The position numbers and the translations under genes were made by a program. Of a stretch of 64,000 bases of DNA, positions 15,924 through 24,816 are shown piece by piece. Origin of the DNA: Streptomyces marispadix (GTDB taxonomy: Bacteria > Actinomycetota > Actinomycetes > Streptomycetales > Streptomycetaceae); assembly GCF_022524345.1 (NCBI RefSeq), contig NZ_JAKWJU010000002.1:4378501-4442500 (forward strand). Reading direction: 5' to 3'. Each line of letters begins with the position of its first letter. Position 1 is the first letter of the stretch. The notes under the pieces were generated by a model. The model was not told where the DNA came from. It worked only from the letters and a program-made list of their open reading frames with translations, and ran no database searches.

Positions 15924-18086
15924 ATGGTCACCCGCATTCAGCCAGCCGTCTCCGACCCGGAAGCCGCCAGGTCGGTCGTCGGCCTGCTCAGCCAGCTTCC
16001 CGACAGCGAGCCGGTGCCGCCCGCGGCCGACTCCACCCAGCTGCTGGAATCCCTCGCGCGGCTGGCGGAGGGGACCGTGGCGGACCTGCCGGAGGTCGTG
16101 CTCGTACACGAACTGATCCGGCCGCTGCCCGCGCTGGAGCTGATCCGTGAGATCGCGCTGCGCTTCCCCGCCGTAGGTGTCGTCCTCATCACGCGCGACA
16201 CCAGCCAGCCGCTGTACTCGGCCGCGATGGACGCAGGTGCGCGCGGCGTACTGGGGCTTCCCCTCAGCTACGACGACCTCGCCGCGCGGGTGGGCGCCGC
16301 CGCCTCCTGGGCGGTGGGCGTACGCAAGCACCTCGGCGGCATGCCCGAGGAGTCCGCGGGACTGGGCGGCACCGTCGTCGCGGTCACCGGTGCCAAGGGC
16401 GGCGTCGGCACCACCCTCGCCGCCGTCCAACTCGCCCTGGCGGCACAGGCGTCGGGGCGCGGCACGGCCCTGGTGGACATGGATCTCCAGTCGGGGGACG
16501 TGGCGTCGTACCTCGACGTGCAGTTCCGGCGCTCGGCGGCGGATCTCGCCGGTATCTCCGACATCTCCGCACGCGTGCTCCAGGACGCGGTGTTCGCCCA
16601 TGAGTCGGGGCTGGGGCTGCTGCTCGCGCCGGGCGAGGGCGAGCGCGGCGAGGAGGTCGACGACCGTGCGGCCCGCCAGATCATCGGTGCCCTCAGGGCG
16701 CGCTACGACATCGTCGTGATCGACTGCGGTACGCAGCTCAACGCCGCCAACGCCGCCGCGATCGAGACGTCCGACAGCGCGGTGCTGGTGACGACGCCGG
16801 ACGTGGTGGCCGTACGCGCGGCCAAGCGCATGGTGCGCATGTGGGACCGGCTCCAGATCCGCAAGGCGGAGGAGACCGTCACCCTCGTCAACCGCACGTC
16901 GCGCCTCACGGAGATCCAGCCCCCGCTGATCGCGCGCATCGTGGGAACTCCCGTGGCGGGCACGACGATCCCGGCCAACTACAAGGAACTCCAGAGCGCC
17001 CTGGACGCCGGGCGCATCCAGGACCTGGAGTCCAAGAGCGCGGTCAAGCAGGCACTTTGGGCCTTCGCCGGTGAACTCGGGCTCGTCACCGCCACCGAGG
17101 CGACGGGCGGCGGCAAGCACGGGAAGGGCGGCGGCCGCGGCTCGAAGGGCGCCAAGGGGCAGGGGTCGGGACAGCCGAAGCAGGTGCTGCCGCCGTCGGT
17201 GTCGAGTTCGTCCGGGCGGGCGCTGCCCCCGGGAGCCTCGTCCGGTACGCAGGGGCAGCAGGGAGCCGCGGGCGCACAAGCCGCACAGCCGGGTCAGTCC
17301 GCTCAGGCGGCGGCTGGTCAGGCGGGCCAGGGGCTCCACGGCCAGGGCGCCCACGGCGGGGCACCGGACCAGGCAGCGCAGCCGGGACTCGCCGGGCAGC
17401 CGGGCCGCCGTACGGGCCCGCCCGGACCCGGAGGTACCGCGGCGGCTCCCGAGGCACGCCAGGGCGACGTGGGCGGCCGTCAGGCGCTGCCTCCGGGCGC
17501 GTCGGGCCGTACGCTCGGCGCCTCGCACGACGAGCCGCCGGCGCGCGAATACCGCGACCACCGTGCGCCGCACGAGCCCAACAGCGCCGCGCCGTTCCAC
17601 ACCCGTACCAGGGTGGCGCCCGTGGGCCCCGACATCGGGCGCGTACAGAGCGGACGGCCCGTACGGCCCGCGCTGGACGACGACGACATCGACGACGAGG
17701 GCGAGACCAGCGTCTGGGGCGAAAAGGGCGCCGTCACCGTGGAGTTCGCGGGGATGGCGCCGGTCGTGCTGGCCGTGCTGGCCATCCTGTGGCAGTGCGT
17801 ACTGCTCGGCTACACGTTCTCGCTCGCGGGCAACGCGGCCGACGAGGCGGCACGTGCCGCGACCGCCGCCGCCTCGCAGGGCGACGCCCAGGGCGCGTGC
17901 AAGGCCGCCGCGACCAAGCATCTGCCCGCGGAGTGGCGGAAGAAGTCGACGGTGCGCTGCGACCTCGAAGGCCACCTGTGGAAGGCGGACGTCGGGCTGT
18001 CCGCGCCCGTCCTCTTCCCCGGCGCCGGGAAGCTTCCCTTCAGCATCAGCGGTACGGCGGGGGCCGCGCAGGAGGGCGAGGGGTGA
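15924..18086 (+). CDS. TadZ/CpaE-type ATPase fused to a TadE-like pseudopilin
   Basis: A 720-residue two-part protein. Residues 1-130 form a receiver-like domain without obvious phosphorylation signature. Residues 150-395 form a MinD/ParA-type ATPase with deviant Walker A TGAKGGVGTT (Lys158) and VDMDLQSGD; this part resembles TadZ/CpaE, which localises Tad machinery. A 200-residue Gly/Gln/Pro/Ala-rich linker follows. Residues 598-720 are a complete TadE pseudopilin: EKG-AVTVEF with a predicted prepilin cut after Gly602, Glu at mature position 5 (Glu607), a hydrophobic helix and a secreted domain with two cysteines. The whole is one open frame with uniform codon use. Cleavage would release the pseudopilin from the cytoplasmic ATPase (inference). 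Confidence 0.85.
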   Translation: MVTRIQPAVSDPEAARSVVGLLSQLPDSEPVPPAADSTQLLESLARLAEGTVADLPEVVLVHELIRPLPALELIREIALRFPAVGVVLITRDTSQPLYSAAMDAGARGVLGLPLSYDDLAARVGAAASWAVGVRKHLGGMPEESAGLGGTVVAVTGAKGGVGTTLAAVQLALAAQASGRGTALVDMDLQSGDVASYLDVQFRRSAADLAGISDISARVLQDAVFAHESGLGLLLAPGEGERGEEVDDRAARQIIGALRARYDIVVIDCGTQLNAANAAAIETSDSAVLVTTPDVVAVRAAKRMVRMWDRLQIRKAEETVTLVNRTSRLTEIQPPLIARIVGTPVAGTTIPANYKELQSALDAGRIQDLESKSAVKQALWAFAGELGLVTATEATGGGKHGKGGGRGSKGAKGQGSGQPKQVLPPSVSSSSGRALPPGASSGTQGQQGAAGAQAAQPGQSAQAAAGQAGQGLHGQGAHGGAPDQAAQPGLAGQPGRRTGPPGPGGTAAAPEARQGDVGGRQALPPGASGRTLGASHDEPPAREYRDHRAPHEPNSAAPFHTRTRVAPVGPDIGRVQSGRPVRPALDDDDIDDEGETSVWGEKGAVTVEFAGMAPVVLAVLAILWQCVLLGYTFSLAGNAADEAARAATAAASQGDAQGACKAAATKHLPAEWRKKSTVRCDLEGHLWKADVGLSAPVLFPGAGKLPFSISGTAGAAQEGEG

Positions 18087-18093
18087 GCGGGGG

Positions 18094-18597
18094 ATGAGCG
18101 GTACGCGGACGGTGAGACGCGCGGTGCGGACGGTGCGGGCTGTGTGCTCGGTACGGACCGCGCGGGCGGCTGGTGCCGTGCGCTCCGCCCGTGCCGCAGG
18201 GACGCGGGCGGGCGAGCCCGGTCGCGGTGCCCCTCGGAAGCGGCCCGGCGAACGTGAACGCGGCGCCTCCAGCCTGGAGTTGGCCGGAATGCTGCCGCTG
18301 CTGCTGCTCGTGGCGATGGCCGCGATCCAGCTCGGCGTCGCGGGTTACGCCGTGCAGCAGGCCGGTACGGGCGCACGCGCCGCGGCCCGTATCGCCAGCC
18401 GCGACGACTTCTCCGACGACTACGCGGCGTCGGGCAGGGCGGCGATGTCCCAGTGGACCGCGTCCCGCAGCAAGTTCTCCCTCGGAGGAGCGGAGGACGA
18501 GGTCAAGGTGACCACCAAGGTGACCATCCCGTCCGTGGTGCCCGGAGTCGACGACTTCGGCGACGCCTCCCGCTCCGCGACCATGCCGCGCGACTGA
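18094..18597 (+). CDS. TadE-like pseudopilin
   Basis: A 167-residue minor pilin-like protein. An unusually long Arg/Ala-rich leader of about 57 residues precedes RERG-ASSLELAG, a type III prepilin-peptidase site (cut after Gly57, Glu at position 5 = Glu62) and a hydrophobic helix (MLPLLLLVAMAAIQLGVAGYAV). The rest is a short extracytoplasmic domain. It starts seven bases after the stop of the fused ATPase/TadE gene. The ATG at 18094 follows GAGCGGGGG; internal GTG codons within the leader are possible alternative starts. Confidence 0.82.
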   Translation: MSGTRTVRRAVRTVRAVCSVRTARAAGAVRSARAAGTRAGEPGRGAPRKRPGERERGASSLELAGMLPLLLLVAMAAIQLGVAGYAVQQAGTGARAAARIASRDDFSDDYAASGRAAMSQWTASRSKFSLGGAEDEVKVTTKVTIPSVVPGVDDFGDASRSATMPRD

Positions 18598-18642
18598 GGC
18601 GGCCGCCCATATGAACGCGAACGCACAGAGAGGAGGCCGGAG

Positions 18643-19995
18643 TTGAGTCTGCGGGCCCGTATCACCACCCCCGAGACCCGGACGCGCAACGGTTCGGCCA
18701 CCGACGGCGGCACCACGCACCTCGTGTCGGTCTACCGCGCCAAGCTCCTGGAGGAGATCGACCTCGCCGAGATGTCCGCCCTCGCACCGCAGGAGCGAAG
18801 GGCGCGGCTGGAGCGCGTGCTCGGGCACATCATCAGCCGCGAGGGTCCCGTGCTGTCCACGTCGGACCGTGCGCTGCTCATCCGCCGCGTCGTCGACGAG
18901 GCGCTGGGACTCGGCGTGCTCGAACCGCTGCTGGAGGACGCCGGAATCACGGAGATCATGGTCAACGGACCCGACCAGGTCTTCGTGGAGCGCGCGGGCC
19001 GCGTGGAGCAGGTCCCCGTGCGCTTCGCCTCCGAAGAGCAGCTCATGCAGACCATCGAGCGCATCGTCTCCACCGTCAACAGGCGTGTGGACGAGTCGAA
19101 TCCGATGGTCGACGCCCGGCTGCCCTCGGGCGAGCGCGTCAACGTCATCGTGCCGCCGCTGTCCCTCAGCGGGCCCGCGCTCACCATCCGGCGCTTCCCG
19201 CGTGCGTACGCGCTGCACGAGCTGATCGCGCTGGGCACGCTCGACGAGTACATCCTGTCGCTGCTGTCGGCCTTCATCCGGGCGCGCTTCAACGTGATCG
19301 TCTCCGGGGGCACGGGCAGCGGCAAGACCACGCTGCTCAACGCCCTCTCCGGGCTCATCCCCGAGCACGAGCGCATCATCACCGTCGAGGACGCCGCCGA
19401 ACTCCAGCTCCAGCAGCAGCATGTGATCCGGCTGGAGACCAGGCCGCCGAACGTCGAGGGCAAGGGCCAGATCACCGTGCGCGACCTCGTGCGGAACTCG
19501 CTGCGCATGCGGCCCGACCGCATCATCGTCGGCGAGGTGCGCGGCGGCGAGACCCTCGACATGCTCCAGGCCATGTCGACCGGCCACGACGGCTCGCTGG
19601 CGACGGTGCACGCCAACAGCGCGGAGGACGCGCTGATGCGGCTCCAGACGCTCGCGTCGATGTCCGAGGTCGAGATCCCCTTCCCGGCGCTCCAGGACCA
19701 GATCAACTCCGCCGTGGACGTGATCATCCAGCTCGCGCGGTTCGCCGACGGGTCGCGGAAGATCGTGGAGATCGTGCTGCTCGCCTCGCACGGCAGGGAG
19801 GTCTTCCGCATCGCGTCCGTCGCCCGCTTCGACGCCCGGCCCATGTCCTCGGACGGCAAGGTGCACGGCGCGTTCGAGCATCTGGCCGTACCGAGGCGTG
19901 TGGCCGAGCGGCTGCACATGGTGGGCGAGACCGTGCCGCCGGTCTTCGGCGTCGCGGACGACGCGGATCAGCTCACCACGAGGGAGGCGGTGTAG
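18643..19995 (+). CDS. cpaF: CpaF/TadA family pilus-assembly ATPase
   Basis: A 450-residue secretion/pilus ATPase that powers Flp pilin polymerisation at the inner face of the membrane. The N-terminal domain (about 30-200) has ITEIMVNGPDQVFVERAG; the ATPase domain has Walker A SGGTGSGKTT (about 221-230), an Asp box ITVEDAAELQL, Walker B-like RPDRIIVGEVRGGE and the His box STGHDGSLATVHANS. The start is TTG at 18643, fixed by a perfect AGGAGG six bases upstream. Confidence 0.95.
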   Translation: MSLRARITTPETRTRNGSATDGGTTHLVSVYRAKLLEEIDLAEMSALAPQERRARLERVLGHIISREGPVLSTSDRALLIRRVVDEALGLGVLEPLLEDAGITEIMVNGPDQVFVERAGRVEQVPVRFASEEQLMQTIERIVSTVNRRVDESNPMVDARLPSGERVNVIVPPLSLSGPALTIRRFPRAYALHELIALGTLDEYILSLLSAFIRARFNVIVSGGTGSGKTTLLNALSGLIPEHERIITVEDAAELQLQQQHVIRLETRPPNVEGKGQITVRDLVRNSLRMRPDRIIVGEVRGGETLDMLQAMSTGHDGSLATVHANSAEDALMRLQTLASMSEVEIPFPALQDQINSAVDVIIQLARFADGSRKIVEIVLLASHGREVFRIASVARFDARPMSSDGKVHGAFEHLAVPRRVAERLHMVGETVPPVFGVADDADQLTTREAV

Positions 19996-20050
19996 CGAGC
20001 GGGGCCGGGGCACGGCACACCCGGTCGTGACAGAGCAGCACACAGCAAGT

Positions 20051-20090
20051 CCCGCACAGCTCGGGACAGCCCCGCACAGCTCAGGACGCT
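20051..20090 (+). repeat. Two 20-bp tandem repeats in the cpaF-tadB gap
   Basis: CCCGCACAGCTCGGGACAGC is followed at once by a near copy (CCCGCACAGCTCAGGACGCT). The surrounding 155 bp is CAG/CCAGGA-rich and is one of the few wide gaps in the operon. Confidence 0.8.
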
Positions 20091-20150
20091 CAGACAGCCC
20101 AGGACAGCCAGGAAACCCACGACCAGGAACCCCAGGATCAGGACCACGCC

Positions 20151-21095
20151 ATGGAGACCACCGCACAACTCGCGCTCGGCGCCTTCCTGTTGGCCGGCGC
20201 ACTGGCCGTCGCCGCGGTCATGGCGTTCGCGTCGGGACGCGCGCAGAAGAAGGCGCTCGTCGAGCGGCTCACCGCCGAGGCGGTCGGCCAGGAGCAGCCC
20301 GCGGACCGCCGCCGCGCCTTCACCGGCGTCGACAAGCGGCTGCGGCGTACCAGGCTGGGCCGCCTCGTGCAGAACCGGCTGGCCGCCACGGGCATGGACA
20401 TCACGCCCGGCGAGTTCTTCGTGTACGTCGTCGTCCTCGTGGCCGGACTGTGGCTGGTCGCCGCGTCCGTGCTCGCGCCGTTCTTCGGGCCGATCGCCGG
20501 GATACTGGGCGTGATCGCCGCGGGTGCGTTCCTCACCCACCAACGGCAGCGCCGCACCGAGCAGTTCATCAATCAGCTTCCGGAGCTGTCCCGCATACTC
20601 GCCAACGCCACCTCCGCCGGCCTCGCACTCCGTACGGGGCTCAGCATGGCCGCCGAAGAGCTGGACGCACCGGCGGGCGACGAACTCACCCTCGTCACCA
20701 ACCAGTTGGCCCTCGGCCGCTCCGTGGACGACGCGCTCGGCGAACTCGCGGAACGGCTGCCGTCACGTGAACTCGTCGTGCTCGTCACGACGTTGGTCCT
20801 CGCCAACCGCGCGGGCGGCACTCTCGTGGCGTCGCTGCGCAACCTCACGGACACCCTGGAGGAGCGCAAGGAGACCCGCCGCGAGGTGCGCACCATGCTC
20901 GCGGAGGTCAACGCGACCGCGTTCACCGTCCCCGTGCTCGGCCTCGGCGCGATGCTGATGATGAACACGATGATGCCCGGCGCCCTCGCCAGGGTCACCG
21001 GCTCCGCGCTGGGCCAGCTCGCGATCATCGTCGCGGTCGGCCTCTTCGCCGCGGGCTTCTTCGTCATCCGCCGGCTCGGCAAGATCGAGATCTGA
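20151..21095 (+). CDS. tadB: TadB-like type II secretion F-family membrane protein
   Basis: A 314-residue inner-membrane platform protein of the Tad pilus. One N-terminal membrane segment, a cytoplasmic basic region (DKRLRRTRLGRLVQNRLAATG), two central segments, a T2SF domain (QLPELSRILANATSAGLALRTGLSMAAEELD) and two C-terminal segments. It interacts with CpaF and TadC in known systems. The ATG at 20151 lies 155 bp after cpaF behind a weak AGGA. Confidence 0.9.
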   Translation: METTAQLALGAFLLAGALAVAAVMAFASGRAQKKALVERLTAEAVGQEQPADRRRAFTGVDKRLRRTRLGRLVQNRLAATGMDITPGEFFVYVVVLVAGLWLVAASVLAPFFGPIAGILGVIAAGAFLTHQRQRRTEQFINQLPELSRILANATSAGLALRTGLSMAAEELDAPAGDELTLVTNQLALGRSVDDALGELAERLPSRELVVLVTTLVLANRAGGTLVASLRNLTDTLEERKETRREVRTMLAEVNATAFTVPVLGLGAMLMMNTMMPGALARVTGSALGQLAIIVAVGLFAAGFFVIRRLGKIEI

Positions 21096-21109
21096 GGAGG
21101 AGAGTGACC

Positions 21110-22012
21110 ATGACCGCGGAGCTGATGCCCTTCCTCCTCGCCGGTGTCGCCGGGCTCGCCGTGTACGGAATCCTCGCGGGCGTCCGTATGTACCGAGCCG
21201 ACGCCGAACTGCCCAGCGACCTCGCCCTCGCCCTCGAGGTCGGCTCCACGCGAACCACCAAGCGCGGGGCGGCCGTCGACCGTCTCGGCATGCCGCTCGC
21301 ACCGCTCGTGCTGCGTCTGATGGGGGAGCGGCGCGTCGACAGCAAGCGCCGAAGGATCGACCAGGCGGGCAACCCCGGCGGGCTGACCATCCACCGCTAT
21401 GCGGCCCGGCGCGCCGCGTACGGCGTCTTCGGCGCAGGCATGGCGCTCGTCGGACTGGCCGCCGACAGTTGGCTGTTCACCATCATCGTGCTCGCCTTCG
21501 GCTTCTCCGCCGCCGACTTGGGCATCCGGCAGGCGGTACGCGACCGCAAGCGCGTCATCGAACGCACCCTTCCCGACTTCCTCGACGTACTCGCCGTCGT
21601 CGTCTCCGCGGGCCTCAGCTTCCGTCAGGCGATGGAGCGGGTCGCCGAGCACTACGAGGGGCCCTGGGCCGACGAACTGCGCATCACGCTGCGGCAGATG
21701 GACCTCGGAGTGAGCCGCCGCGAAGCCTTCGACGACCTGCGCAAGCGCAACGACAGCGACCAGGTCGACCAGTTCGTCTCCGCGCTTCAGCAGGGCGAGG
21801 AGCTGGGAGCGCCCATCGCCGACACCCTCATCCAGATCGCCACGGACATGCGCCGCACGGACGCTCAGAACGCCCGCCGCCAGGCGGCCAAGACCGTGCC
21901 CAAGGCCACGATGACGACCATCGGCTTCCTGCTTCCGGGGACGCTGCTGCTGATCGTGGCCACCTTCGTACTCGGCTCGGACACCGACTTCGGCTCCGTA
22001 CTGAACGGGTGA
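21110..22012 (+). CDS. tadC: TadC-like type II secretion F-family membrane protein
   Basis: A 300-residue partner of TadB: membrane segments near 10-30 and 100-135, a cytoplasmic T2SF domain (RTLPDFLDVLAVVVSAGLSFRQAMERVAEHYEGPW ... QQGEELGAPIADTL) and C-terminal segment. The GAGGAGGAGA ribosome site is nine bases from the ATG at 21110; the in-frame GTG at 21104 is too close to it. The gap to tadB is 14 bp. Confidence 0.9.
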   Translation: MTAELMPFLLAGVAGLAVYGILAGVRMYRADAELPSDLALALEVGSTRTTKRGAAVDRLGMPLAPLVLRLMGERRVDSKRRRIDQAGNPGGLTIHRYAARRAAYGVFGAGMALVGLAADSWLFTIIVLAFGFSAADLGIRQAVRDRKRVIERTLPDFLDVLAVVVSAGLSFRQAMERVAEHYEGPWADELRITLRQMDLGVSRREAFDDLRKRNDSDQVDQFVSALQQGEELGAPIADTLIQIATDMRRTDAQNARRQAAKTVPKATMTTIGFLLPGTLLLIVATFVLGSDTDFGSVLNG

Positions 22013-22373
22013 CGTGATGAAAGCCGGACAGAGACGAGAGTTCCAGGGGACGCACCCCACATGGATTCAGGGGGCGCCGCCCAAGCCGGCGTCGCCCCAG
22101 TCGGTGTCGCCGCCGGGCATGCTCCGGGGGCGCGCCGTGCACGCCCGTCGCTCCCAACTCCCCCTTTACGACGCCCCCTTCGCCCAGGGCGCCCGATGTG
22201 GCACAGTCTGCATTCGGGCAACGACGGTGGGCGACGAGGTGAGGGCGGCATGACGGGGCGTCGGACCACTTCAGCACCTTCCAGCTCCAACTCGTGTACG
22301 CCGGCTGCCCGTTTGGCCCGCGACGAGACCGTCAACAACTACACCGAGCCCGTCATCACCGAAGGAGACCGCG
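22013..22373 (+). other. 361-bp gap before the pilin gene
   Basis: No convincing gene. A possible 79-codon frame starting at 22014 lacks family features and a ribosome site. GC-rich dyads near 22065-22100 and 22115-22150 could fold. The gap probably holds an extra promoter or leader that lets the abundant pilin be made separately from the assembly genes (inference). Confidence 0.4.
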
Positions 22374-22577
22374 ATGTCGAATGCCATCCGCAACTGGCGC
22401 CGGCGCGCCATGGAGCGCATGCACGGCCGCGAGTCGGACAGGGGCGCCAGCGCCATCGAATACGCGGGCATCGTGATCATCGTCGCCGCGATCATCCTCG
22501 CGATCAGGGGGCTGGGCCTGAACACTGCGATCTCCGCGGGGATCGCGAAGGCCGTCAACAGCATCCTCGGCGGCTGA
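22374..22577 (+). CDS. flp: Flp-type major pilin
   Basis: A 67-residue prepilin. A basic leader of 24 residues ends in DRG; the predicted mature protein begins ASAIEYAG, with Glu at position 5 (Glu29) and Tyr at 6, the defining Flp motif, followed by one hydrophobic helix. A GAAGGAG ribosome site precedes the ATG. It should be the main subunit of the thin pilus built by CpaF/TadB/TadC; cleavage needs a prepilin peptidase not found in this window. Confidence 0.92.
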   Translation: MSNAIRNWRRRAMERMHGRESDRGASAIEYAGIVIIVAAIILAIRGLGLNTAISAGIAKAVNSILGG

Positions 22578-22621
22578 GAAGACGAGCCGGGGGCGGGGCC
22601 GGACGTGACGAGGGGGCGACC

Positions 22622-23173
22622 GTGATCCTCTACGGAGCGGTCATCGCCGGTCTGCTCTTCCTGGCCTTCGCCTTCTTCGCGGTGGCGCAGGCGGGCACCG
22701 TACGCAACGGCGGCCAGTCCGCCGCCGACGCCGCCGCGCTCGGCGCGGCCCAGGACGACCGGGACGAACTCTTCGAGGACTTCCTCGACGCGATCCTCGA
22801 CGGCAAGGACCTGGAGGACATCCTCGACGGTCTCGGCTCCATCGCCGGCGACGGATGCGGCGAGGCGGACCACTTCGCCGGCCGCAACCGCTCGGACGTC
22901 GTGAGCTGCGACCCGGTCGAACGGGACGGCCACAACGGCTACACCGTGAAGGTCCGTACCCGCTTCGACACGGGCGAGACGATCGTGCCCGGCGCGGACA
23001 ACAAGAAGGCGGAGGCCGAAGCCACCGCCGTGATCAAGCCCCGGTGCGAACTCGCGGACGACGGCGATCTGATCGAAATCACCTGCGACGGCGACGACTT
23101 CACCATCGACCCGGACGACATCGACCTCGAACTGAAACCGTCGGATCTCTTCTCGGTGGTGCTGGTCGGTTGA
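22622..23173 (+). CDS. TadG-like pilus-associated membrane protein
   Basis: A 183-residue protein with one N-terminal membrane segment (ILYGAVIAGLLFLAFAFFAVAQAG) followed by NGGQSAADAAALGAAQ, the signature seen in TadG/TadE-like proteins just after the helix. The remainder is an acidic extracytoplasmic domain with four cysteines and a Asp-rich tail. GTG at 22622 follows GAGGGGG. It lies 44 bp after flp and 32 bp before the lipoprotein gene. Confidence 0.78.
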   Translation: MILYGAVIAGLLFLAFAFFAVAQAGTVRNGGQSAADAAALGAAQDDRDELFEDFLDAILDGKDLEDILDGLGSIAGDGCGEADHFAGRNRSDVVSCDPVERDGHNGYTVKVRTRFDTGETIVPGADNKKAEAEATAVIKPRCELADDGDLIEITCDGDDFTIDPDDIDLELKPSDLFSVVLVG

Positions 23174-23205
23174 CGAGCGGACGACGAAGAGGGGACGAGC
23201 TACCC

Positions 23206-23796
23206 ATGACCATTCGGCGCACCAAGAGGCCCCGTAAAGGGATGACCGCGGCGGCGATCACCACGGGTCTGGTGCTCGCCGTGGCCGGTTGCAGCGGCGG
23301 AGACGACGGCGGAGACGGCGGCGCCAAGTCGGGCGACTCCTCCCAGCAGGACGGGTCGGGCGGCGCGGGCGGCGGTTCCGTCGACACGGACAAGGTGCTC
23401 GCGCAGGTCAAGGGCGGCAAGGGCGGAGACCTCACCCTGACCATCAACTCCGCGCAGCGCGACAGCTCCGGATTCACCACGTTCAAGGGGACGTTGAAGA
23501 ACGAGGGGCCCACGGTCGCCGTACTGCCGGGCTGGGCGAGCGACGAGTCCGAGCTCAAGGACAACGGCCTGTCGATGGCCGGGGCGACGATGATCGACAA
23601 GAAGGGCAAGAAGCGCTACTACATCCTCCGGGACACCAACGGCCACTGCCTGTGCACCAAGTTCACCGGCGGCTTCGAGCAGGGCGAGACGTCCGAATGG
23701 TTCGCGCAGTTCCCCGCCCCGCCCTCGTCGACCACCAAGGTCGACTTCCAGGTGGCGGACATGCCCAGCGCCACGGTCAAGCTGTCAGGTGAGTGA
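23206..23796 (+). CDS. Putative lipoprotein of the tad operon
   Basis: A 196-residue exported lipoprotein: basic N terminus, hydrophobic stretch and lipobox LAVAGC (Cys29), then an acidic Gly/Asp-rich linker. The C-terminal domain (about 65-196) has the look of a beta-sandwich (LTINSAQRDSSGFTTFKGTLKNEGPTVAVLPGW) like DUF4352-type domains. Its position suggests an envelope anchor or stabiliser for the pilus. Function unknown. Confidence 0.8.
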   Translation: MTIRRTKRPRKGMTAAAITTGLVLAVAGCSGGDDGGDGGAKSGDSSQQDGSGGAGGGSVDTDKVLAQVKGGKGGDLTLTINSAQRDSSGFTTFKGTLKNEGPTVAVLPGWASDESELKDNGLSMAGATMIDKKGKKRYYILRDTNGHCLCTKFTGGFEQGETSEWFAQFPAPPSSTTKVDFQVADMPSATVKLSGE

Positions 23797-23800
23797 CGAG

Positions 23801-24571
23801 ATGAAGCCGACCCGAGCGACCGGCGCGACCCGCGCCCATGTGCTGCGCACCCTGGTGTGCACGTCCGCCTCCGCCGTGCTGCTGACGGCGGTCACCGCGT
23901 CGAGCGCACGGGCGGACGACCCCGTCCCGGAGCCCACCGTGAAGGTCCCCAGTGGCCCCACGTCGCTCCCGGGCGCCGACGACCCCACGACCATCCCCAC
24001 CACGGCGCCCTCGCTGCCGGGCGAGGGCGGCGCACCCGCGCCCGACTACAGCGAACCGCCGGACAACATCGGCGACTCCAAGCCGCCGGTGAAGATCGAC
24101 CCGCAGGCGGCGGGCCTCAAGCTGGCGGACGGCGCCAAGCTCGCACCGTCGAAGGTGCTCGACATCAAGTTCGTCACCGAGGACCTGGGCGGTGCGGAAC
24201 GCCGCGAGGACAGCACGGGGAAGACGAAGTTCACGCTCCAGGCGGAGGTGCTGTTCCCGAGGGACAGCTCCAAGCTCGACAGCAGCGCACGGTCGCGCAT
24301 CTCGGACATCGCCGACGAGATCAACTCGCAGAAGTCGAAGGAGATCAACGTCTTCGGCTTCACGGACGACCTGGGCTCCTACGAGCACGGGAAGAAGCTG
24401 TCGAAGAAGCGCGCCGACGCCGTGCAGAAGGCGCTGGCCGAGGAGCTGGACCCCACCGTCGCCTTCAACGTCCGCGGCTACAGCGAGGATTACCCGATCG
24501 CGGACAACAACAGCGAAGAGGGACGGAAGAAGAACCGCCGCGTGGAGGTGTCCTTCCCGCGCCAGGGCTGA
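23801..24571 (+). CDS. Secreted OmpA-like peptidoglycan-binding protein
   Basis: A 256-residue precursor with signal peptide (cleavage near SSARADD, residue 38), a Pro/Ser-rich linker and a C-terminal OmpA domain (about 145-256). The domain has VLFPRDSSKLDSSARSRISDIADEI, FGFTDDLGSYEHGKKLSKKRADAVQ and KKNRRVEV, covering the diaminopimelate-binding Asp and Arg positions. It probably ties the apparatus to the cell wall. ATG at 23801 lies four bases after the lipoprotein stop; an in-frame GTG at 23789 would overlap it. It closes the operon. Confidence 0.85.
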   Translation: MKPTRATGATRAHVLRTLVCTSASAVLLTAVTASSARADDPVPEPTVKVPSGPTSLPGADDPTTIPTTAPSLPGEGGAPAPDYSEPPDNIGDSKPPVKIDPQAAGLKLADGAKLAPSKVLDIKFVTEDLGGAERREDSTGKTKFTLQAEVLFPRDSSKLDSSARSRISDIADEINSQKSKEINVFGFTDDLGSYEHGKKLSKKRADAVQKALAEELDPTVAFNVRGYSEDYPIADNNSEEGRKKNRRVEVSFPRQG

Positions 24572-24816
24572 CGGGTGTCGCCGCCCTGGCGGGACGGTGC
24601 GGGGCGTGTGCCCGGCCGTAGTGCGGGGCGTGTCCCGCCTCGCTCCACGGCTCTCGTCTCGCGCTTCGGTGGTATGCGCCGGTGTCAGGCGAGAGTCGCG
24701 CCGGTCCGGCTGGAGGTCGGGTCGCTGGCTCGGAAATCCGGGCGGTCAGGGCCAGTTGAACGGAATCCGGGACTCGGACGGAGCCGGAGCGCGGCCGGAC
24801 CCGTCTCTACGGGGGC

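Noticed and set aside
22014..22253. 79-codon frame between tadC and flp
   Set aside because: Pro/Arg-rich, no ribosome site fitting the ATG, no family features; more likely leader or promoter DNA.
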